Virus record (IMG/VR): IMGVR_UViG_3300045741_000267
Location: 1 to 44,873 of that record
From: a virus
Reading direction: 5' to 3' (one strand)
DNA: 44,873 nt
The notes below the pieces were generated by a model. The model searched no databases. It saw nothing but the letters and a program-made list of their open reading frames with translations, and was not told the origin of the DNA. Both the position numbers and the translations under genes were made by a program. The first letter of the stretch is position 1. Every line of letters begins with the position of its first letter. Shown here one piece after another: positions 41,004-44,873 of the stretch.

Positions 41004-41073
41004 CTCTATTCTCTATGTTGGGTGTTTGTCAAAACCACACCTCTATTATACAGCAAAATGTTTGTAAACACAA
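41004..41073 (-). promoter_or_regulatory. leftward promoter with ATAGAG leader box
   Basis: Read leftward: TTGTGT (41073-41068), 17 bp, TATAAT (41050-41045), then ATAGAGAATAGAG (41016-41004). The -35 is the same as that of the primase promoter at 41962. Confidence 0.72.
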
Positions 41074-41088
41074 CTGCCGTTCGTCGGC

Positions 41089-41535
41089 TCACAATTTAAC
41101 AAACTCGATCAGCCCGTCCAACCCACCCCCGCCAACATGACCTGACCTGCAGATCCACTTACCGGGTCCGGGCCAGAAGTCGATAAACCCCCTTGGACCA
41201 GTGACGATTAAGTGCGCGCCCCCATTCTTAACCTCGAACTGAACTCCGGCTTTTCTCAACAACTCAGGGGACTCATGTCGTCGGACAGCTTTAACATCCG
41301 TCGGGTCTTTAGGTACCAGACCGGACCATGACGATCTTTTTAGTTCTACAGCCATGTCCACCTGAACACTGTCGATGTCAGGTAGGGGGCAGCTACTTGG
41401 AATAGGCCCGCACACGGCGATGCCATTTCGAACCTCAGACGTTATCACAACACCGGTGGTTCTACATGAAAATGGGCGTTGACCTAAGACCGAATTCGGG
41501 CAGTCACCACAAGACTTAATTACCATACACTTCAT
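41089..41535 (-). CDS. small zinc protein with phage-common C-terminal domain
   Basis: This is 148 residues. ATG at 41535 is chosen because it follows a leader box with AGGA, while the longer frame to 41676 would start upstream of the promoter -10. Residues 1-55 hold C-GDC, C and a later CGPIPSSCPLPD, probably a zinc site. The second half (LRKAGVQFEVKNGGAHLIV, GFIDFWPGPGKW) matches a short domain shared by many phage early proteins of unknown function. It is the first gene of its leftward transcript. Confidence 0.6.
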   Translation of the reverse strand: MKCMVIKSCGDCPNSVLGQRPFSCRTTGVVITSEVRNGIAVCGPIPSSCPLPDIDSVQVDMAVELKRSSWSGLVPKDPTDVKAVRRHESPELLRKAGVQFEVKNGGAHLIVTGPRGFIDFWPGPGKWICRSGHVGGGGLDGLIEFVKL

Positions 41536-41537
41536 TG

Positions 41538-41577
41538 CTCTATCCTCTATAAGTAAGGGACTCCATTTAGAGTCCCT
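41538..41577 (-). promoter_or_regulatory. leader box and stable hairpin in 5' leader
   Basis: Read leftward: AGGGACTC (41577-41570), 6-base loop, GAGTCCCT (41563-41556), a perfect 8-pair stem, then ATAGAGGATAGAG (41550-41538) three bases before the ATG. The leader from the promoter at 41667 is about 125 bases, long for a phage early gene. Confidence 0.6.
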
Positions 41578-41666
41578 CAGGGTTGGTTGGGCCGCGATCT
41601 GTTCACATACAATGCCCTTTATGGTAAGTTGGGTGGGTGTCAACGTGTCGGTAAACCTGAACCCGT

Positions 41667-41695
41667 ATTCTACCACGGTGGTTCAGTGTTGTCAA
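41667..41695 (-). promoter_or_regulatory. leftward promoter
   Basis: Read leftward: TTGACA (41695-41690), 17 bp ending in TGG, TAGAAT (41672-41667). It borders repeat element B. Confidence 0.78.
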
Positions 41696-41703
41696 CTGAT
41701 CGG

Positions 41704-41942
41704 TTGTACAGTCATGGTCGTTGAGGTGGTGTACTACCCAGAGCCCTCAAGGACGGGTCTGAGGTAGGGTGTACAATTCACACTCGCGTACGAGGTGATT
41801 GTTACCTCAATATCAATCAGACCCGGTGAACGATTGTACAACTGTACAACACCCGGTAGGGGGCCGTTCTTGAGCCATCCTCATTGTACAGTCGTTGTAC
41901 AGTCAACCCCCGCTGACCGTACAGTTCAGTAAAAACTGGCCA
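41704..41942. repeat. non-coding element B: second copy of the GTAC repeat element
   Basis: No gene lies between 41536 and 42024. GTAC-centred sites occur at 41704, 41730, 41770, 41834 and 41842 (tandem TTGTACAA-CTGTACAA), 41884, 41895 and 41917, with ACTCGCG at 41783, CTTGAGCCA at 41869 and ACTGGCCA at 41935. Order and distances match element A at 13.1 kb; only ACTGGCCA is shifted by 13 bases. The tandem has two 8-mers here and three in A, in the same total window. The primase promoter starts 20 bases after the element. Confidence 0.85.
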
Positions 41943-41961
41943 AGAGAGTTGAATTAACTAG

Positions 41962-42009
41962 TTGTGTTTCTGCCTTCGTGGTGTTATAATAACCACTATA
42001 GAGAATATA
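41962..42009 (+). promoter_or_regulatory. primase operon promoter and leader box
   Basis: TTGTGT (41962-41967), 17 bp, TATAAT (41985-41990), then ATAGAGAATATA (41998-42009) and AGAGG (42015-42019) before GTG 42025. Confidence 0.75.
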
Positions 42010-42024
42010 TAACCAGAGGTGAAT

Positions 42025-43590
42025 GTGGATAACAACCAGTTAAAGAGATTTTCCGCCCTGTTTAAGGGCAACACCCGATCATATGGGCAATTGTTCCCTA
42101 ATAAACCTAAGTCCAAGGCGATGCTAACTGTCAAGGAGCCCTACGACGACGGTGTGATTGGCGACCACCTATCCGGGTTGGTGGGTTTAGGTATTGCCCC
42201 TATCCGGGACGACGGGATGGCATACTGGGGGGCCATTGATATTGATAATCACGGCAGCACTGAAGATTTAGACTTGATTTCCATTGAAAACAAGATCAAG
42301 TTGATGTCACTCCCCTTGATCACGTGTCGATCTAAGTCCGGGGGCGCTCACCTGTACTTGTTTGGCCGGGAACCTCTCCGCGCCGATATGCTCAAAACAG
42401 TCCTTACCAAGTGGATGAATGACCTGAAGCTGGAAGGGTCCGATTGCGTGTTCCCCAAGCAGACCCGGTTACCGTTGGATTCCAATGGCGATAAAGCCTT
42501 AGGGAACTGGATCAACCTACCCTACTTCGGGGGTGACGACACTGACCGTTACGCGATAGATTCTGGTGAGAGGTGTTCATTCGATCTGTTCCTCACCAAC
42601 GCCGAAACGACAGCCATTACTCAGGAGCAGCTGGAGGGGTTGTTCGGCTCAGAGCATTCCGAGGCACCTCCGTGCATAAGGAAAGCCTTACGAGAGGGCA
42701 TCGGTGAGGGTTCTCGCAATGATACCCTGTTCCACATCACCATTTACAATCGAAAACGGAACCCCGAGGGTGCACGGGAGATGTCCCATTCCATGCAACC
42801 GGAACTGTTCACCAATCCGCTAAGCTTCTCTGAGGCAGATAAGGTGATCAAATCCGCTGCCCGGAAGAGTTATGGATATTTATGTAAAAAAGACCCATGG
42901 ATGGGGTGGTGCGATAAAGAGGCCTGCCGGAAGGTGAAGTACGGCATTAGTGAATCTGAATATGAAACCCTGTTGGCTGACACCAAGCTGCCCCTGTTTA
43001 GTGATCTGGTCAAGTACATGAACACCGAACCAGTGATGTGGGAAGTAAAGATGAATGGGGTACCTATAACCCTGTCCACCGAAGAGTTGATGGATTATCG
43101 GGTGGTCCGAGTCCGGGCCATGGAGAAACTACATACAGTATTGCCATCTAAGATTAAAGCAGGCCAGTGGACCGATGAGATACTGGCCAACCTAATGCAC
43201 TCTTTGGTTATCGAAGAGGCACCGTTAGAGTCCTCACCTATGGGTGTACTGAATCTCAGGCTGGAAGAGTTCCTGCGCAAGTCCGACCTATCTTCCGAGG
43301 GTATTGATCCACGAGATCGGGAATGCCTGTTGCGCGGTATGCCAGTGGTCCAGATGCACAAGGGCGATAAAGTGGTAATGTTCAGGTCGATCGATTATGA
43401 GGACTATCTAAAACGGACCCGGACCGAAGTTCCTCGTAGCAAAAATCTATGGCATCGTTGTAACCGGGAAATGGGAGTGTGTTTTGATCGAGTGCGGGTT
43501 AAACAGCAGTTAGTATCCATTTGGTACGTCGATTTTAAGAAAATCAGTGAAGTTAAACACGAAGCAGTCGACTTTAATCCGGAGTTCTAA
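42025..43590 (+). CDS. archaeo-eukaryotic-type primase (TOTE/primase-polymerase-like)
   Basis: This is 521 residues from GTG 42025, AGAGG five bases upstream; GTG 42019 overlaps that site. AEP motif I is AID72-I-D74 (YWGAIDIDNH), motif II is S103-K-S-G-G-A-H109 and basic residues around FPKQTRLPL follow, as in TOTE-system and phage primase-polymerases. Residues 180-320 include a Cys cluster (CKKDPWMGWCDKEACRKVKYG), probably a PriCT/zinc segment. The last 200 residues are helical and not recognised. It would prime synthesis for the family A polymerase; direct polymerase activity is possible. Confidence 0.82.
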   Translation: MDNNQLKRFSALFKGNTRSYGQLFPNKPKSKAMLTVKEPYDDGVIGDHLSGLVGLGIAPIRDDGMAYWGAIDIDNHGSTEDLDLISIENKIKLMSLPLITCRSKSGGAHLYLFGREPLRADMLKTVLTKWMNDLKLEGSDCVFPKQTRLPLDSNGDKALGNWINLPYFGGDDTDRYAIDSGERCSFDLFLTNAETTAITQEQLEGLFGSEHSEAPPCIRKALREGIGEGSRNDTLFHITIYNRKRNPEGAREMSHSMQPELFTNPLSFSEADKVIKSAARKSYGYLCKKDPWMGWCDKEACRKVKYGISESEYETLLADTKLPLFSDLVKYMNTEPVMWEVKMNGVPITLSTEELMDYRVVRVRAMEKLHTVLPSKIKAGQWTDEILANLMHSLVIEEAPLESSPMGVLNLRLEEFLRKSDLSSEGIDPRDRECLLRGMPVVQMHKGDKVVMFRSIDYEDYLKRTRTEVPRSKNLWHRCNREMGVCFDRVRVKQQLVSIWYVDFKKISEVKHEAVDFNPEF

Positions 43591-43593
43591 AAG

Positions 43594-44873
43594 ATGAAAA
43601 TAAAGATCAGTTATAATCAGAATTGCGGTCGATTTGTGCTGGACCCGCACTTTAACCTGAATGGTCTAGTTAGGAACATGCCCAACCGACGGTGGGACAC
43701 TAAAAAGAAAACATGGTCCGCCCCCAATATCAGGGCCAATGTCACCTACCTACAGCAGTTAAACGTCACCCACCCCGGGGCGATTGAGTGGGTGGGTGAC
43801 GCGGAGTCGGTATTGAATGACGCACTGGAAGCGGCTAAATCCACTGTAACCAAAATGAGCAGTGGCAATAAATTCCCCAGTTGGTACCCGTTTAAAACCA
43901 AGCCCCGGGCCAAGCAGTTAGAGGCGCTTAATAAGGTGTACGGGGCGAAGGCGTTTGCATTGTTCATGGATATGCGAACCGGTAAAACCAAGGTGATCAT
44001 CGACATGATTGCGGCCATGACCATGGAAGGTAAAGCCGATCGGGTTCTGATCGTCTGCCCGTTGTCCATCCGGAAGAACTGGGGTCACGAGGTATCGGTG
44101 CACTCCCCCATCCCGGTGGATATGTATTTTTTAGATACTAGTAAGCCCAAGAAGTTCGACGAGTGGGTGGGAACCCCTCACGATTCTAAGTGGTTGTGCG
44201 TCGGTGTTGAGTCATTGGGATCTGGATCAGCGGTCGATTATTGTAAGCGGTTCTTGTGCAGCGGGGTCCGGACGGTTATGATCATCGACGAATCATCTAA
44301 AATCAAAAACCACTCCGCCACTCGCGCTAAGAATTGTGTGGCATTGCGCAATATGGCCGAGACCCGGGGTATTATGACCGGTACACCGATCGCCCACGGG
44401 CCGATGGACCTGTTCATGCAGTTCGAATTCTTGGATTCCAACATCATCGGGATGGGTGACTATTACTCATTTAGGAATCGCTACGCCGTGATGGGTGGCT
44501 TTGACAACAAGCAGATTATCGGGTACGATAACTTACCGGAATTGATGGAGATCATCGAGCCATTTGTGTTTCAAGTCCGGAAGGGCGAGGTATTCCCGGA
44601 CGCCCCCGATAAGATCTACATCCGGCGAGAAGTGGCCATGACAGCGGAGCAGAAAAAGATCTTCAACCAGATCAAGAAGGATAAGCTGATTCAATCCGGT
44701 GACAAGTCCTTAACCATCCAAAATGCATTGGAGAAGATGCTGCGCCTACAGGAGGTGTCCGGGGGTATTGTATCTTATTCAGTTGAGAATCCGGTTAAAG
44801 GCGGCCCCAAGTATTACCGGGAATTGATTACCGGGGGTAACCCTAAGCTCACCGAGTTGATCGCATGTACCGA
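43594..44873 (+). CDS. SNF2-type helicase, N-terminal part (runs off right edge)
   Basis: 426 full codons from ATG 43594 with no stop before the edge. Residues 1-90 (GRFVLDP, RRWDTKKKTWSAP) resemble the HARP-like substrate module of SMARCAL1-type enzymes. Walker A is MDMRTGKTKVI, motif Ia is VLIVCPLSIRKNW, motif II is IIDESSKIKN (DESS), and motif III is GIMTGTPIAHGP. The remainder is the 1-428 fragment. It may remodel forks or displace bound proteins. It starts three bases after the primase stop, so they are co-translated. Confidence 0.9.
   Translation, partial: MKIKISYNQNCGRFVLDPHFNLNGLVRNMPNRRWDTKKKTWSAPNIRANVTYLQQLNVTHPGAIEWVGDAESVLNDALEAAKSTVTKMSSGNKFPSWYPFKTKPRAKQLEALNKVYGAKAFALFMDMRTGKTKVIIDMIAAMTMEGKADRVLIVCPLSIRKNWGHEVSVHSPIPVDMYFLDTSKPKKFDEWVGTPHDSKWLCVGVESLGSGSAVDYCKRFLCSGVRTVMIIDESSKIKNHSATRAKNCVALRNMAETRGIMTGTPIAHGPMDLFMQFEFLDSNIIGMGDYYSFRNRYAVMGGFDNKQIIGYDNLPELMEIIEPFVFQVRKGEVFPDAPDKIYIRREVAMTAEQKKIFNQIKKDKLIQSGDKSLTIQNALEKMLRLQEVSGGIVSYSVENPVKGGPKYYRELITGGNPKLTELIACT

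Noticed and set aside
41536-41676. N-terminal extension of the leftward zinc protein to ATG at 41676
   Set aside because: It would begin upstream of the promoter -10 (41672-41667) and run through the leader hairpin and leader box.

Overview
This window is almost a complete genome of a tailed, contractile-tail (myovirus-type) bacteriophage of a Gram-negative host. The Gram-negative host is inferred from the Rz/Rz1 spanin pair and the GH19 endolysin. The contractile tail is inferred from a DUF3383 sheath-like protein, gp25/W-like and J-like baseplate proteins, a plug, a hub and a spike with an iron-binding-type tip. I see no integrase, excisionase, recognisable CI-type repressor or partition genes, so a virulent lifestyle is most likely. 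One SNF2-type helicase runs off the right edge and its C-terminal part opens the left edge. The molecule is therefore circular or circularly permuted, with only a short stretch missing between the two ends.

Layout. (1) 42.0-44.9 kb, continuing at 1-7.1 kb, all rightward: archaeo-eukaryotic-type primase, SNF2 helicase, a possible ssDNA-binding protein, UvrD-like helicase, DnaQ/ExoX-like exonuclease, small zinc proteins and a family A DNA polymerase. (2) 7.1-11.3 kb, rightward from a strong sigma70-type promoter: small membrane and hypothetical proteins, an HTH protein, then a 2-aminoadenine (Z-genome) cassette. The cassette has a PurZ-type succinoaminodeoxyadenylate synthetase, a MazG-like dGTP pyrophosphohydrolase (MazZ), an HD-domain dATP triphosphohydrolase (DatZ) and a DUF1599-like protein. 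(3) 11.3-12.9 kb, leftward: a VRR-NUC-like nuclease and three small unknown genes. (4) 13.0-13.4 kb, non-coding: a repeat-rich element, then a late promoter flanked by two palindromes. (5) 13.4-39.9 kb, rightward late operon: terminase, portal, MuF-like head protein, a moron-like insert (unknown virion protein plus glycoside hydrolase), protease/scaffold, decoration protein, major capsid, neck, sheath, tube, frameshifted chaperones, tape measure with lysozyme domain, baseplate, tail fibre, holin candidates, endolysin, Rz/Rz1. (6) 39.9-41.5 kb, leftward: five small genes including a possible winged-helix regulator. (7) 41.7-42.0 kb: a second copy of the repeat-rich non-coding element, next to the primase promoter.

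How it works together. MazZ is expected to supply dGMP, PurZ to join it to aspartate, host PurB and kinases to complete dZTP, and DatZ to remove dATP, so the polymerase would build DNA containing 2,6-diaminopurine instead of adenine. The PurZ-like protein has Ser in place of the catalytic Asp of PurA, and the DatZ-like protein matches the YfbR numbering of its metal ligands. The polymerase carries unusual substitutions in motifs A and B. Besides this cassette, the most intriguing features are two non-coding elements about 155 bp long, 28.7 kb apart, with GTAC-centred repeats at identical spacing, and a leader box (ATAGAG-N-ATAGAG) just upstream of many early genes on both strands.
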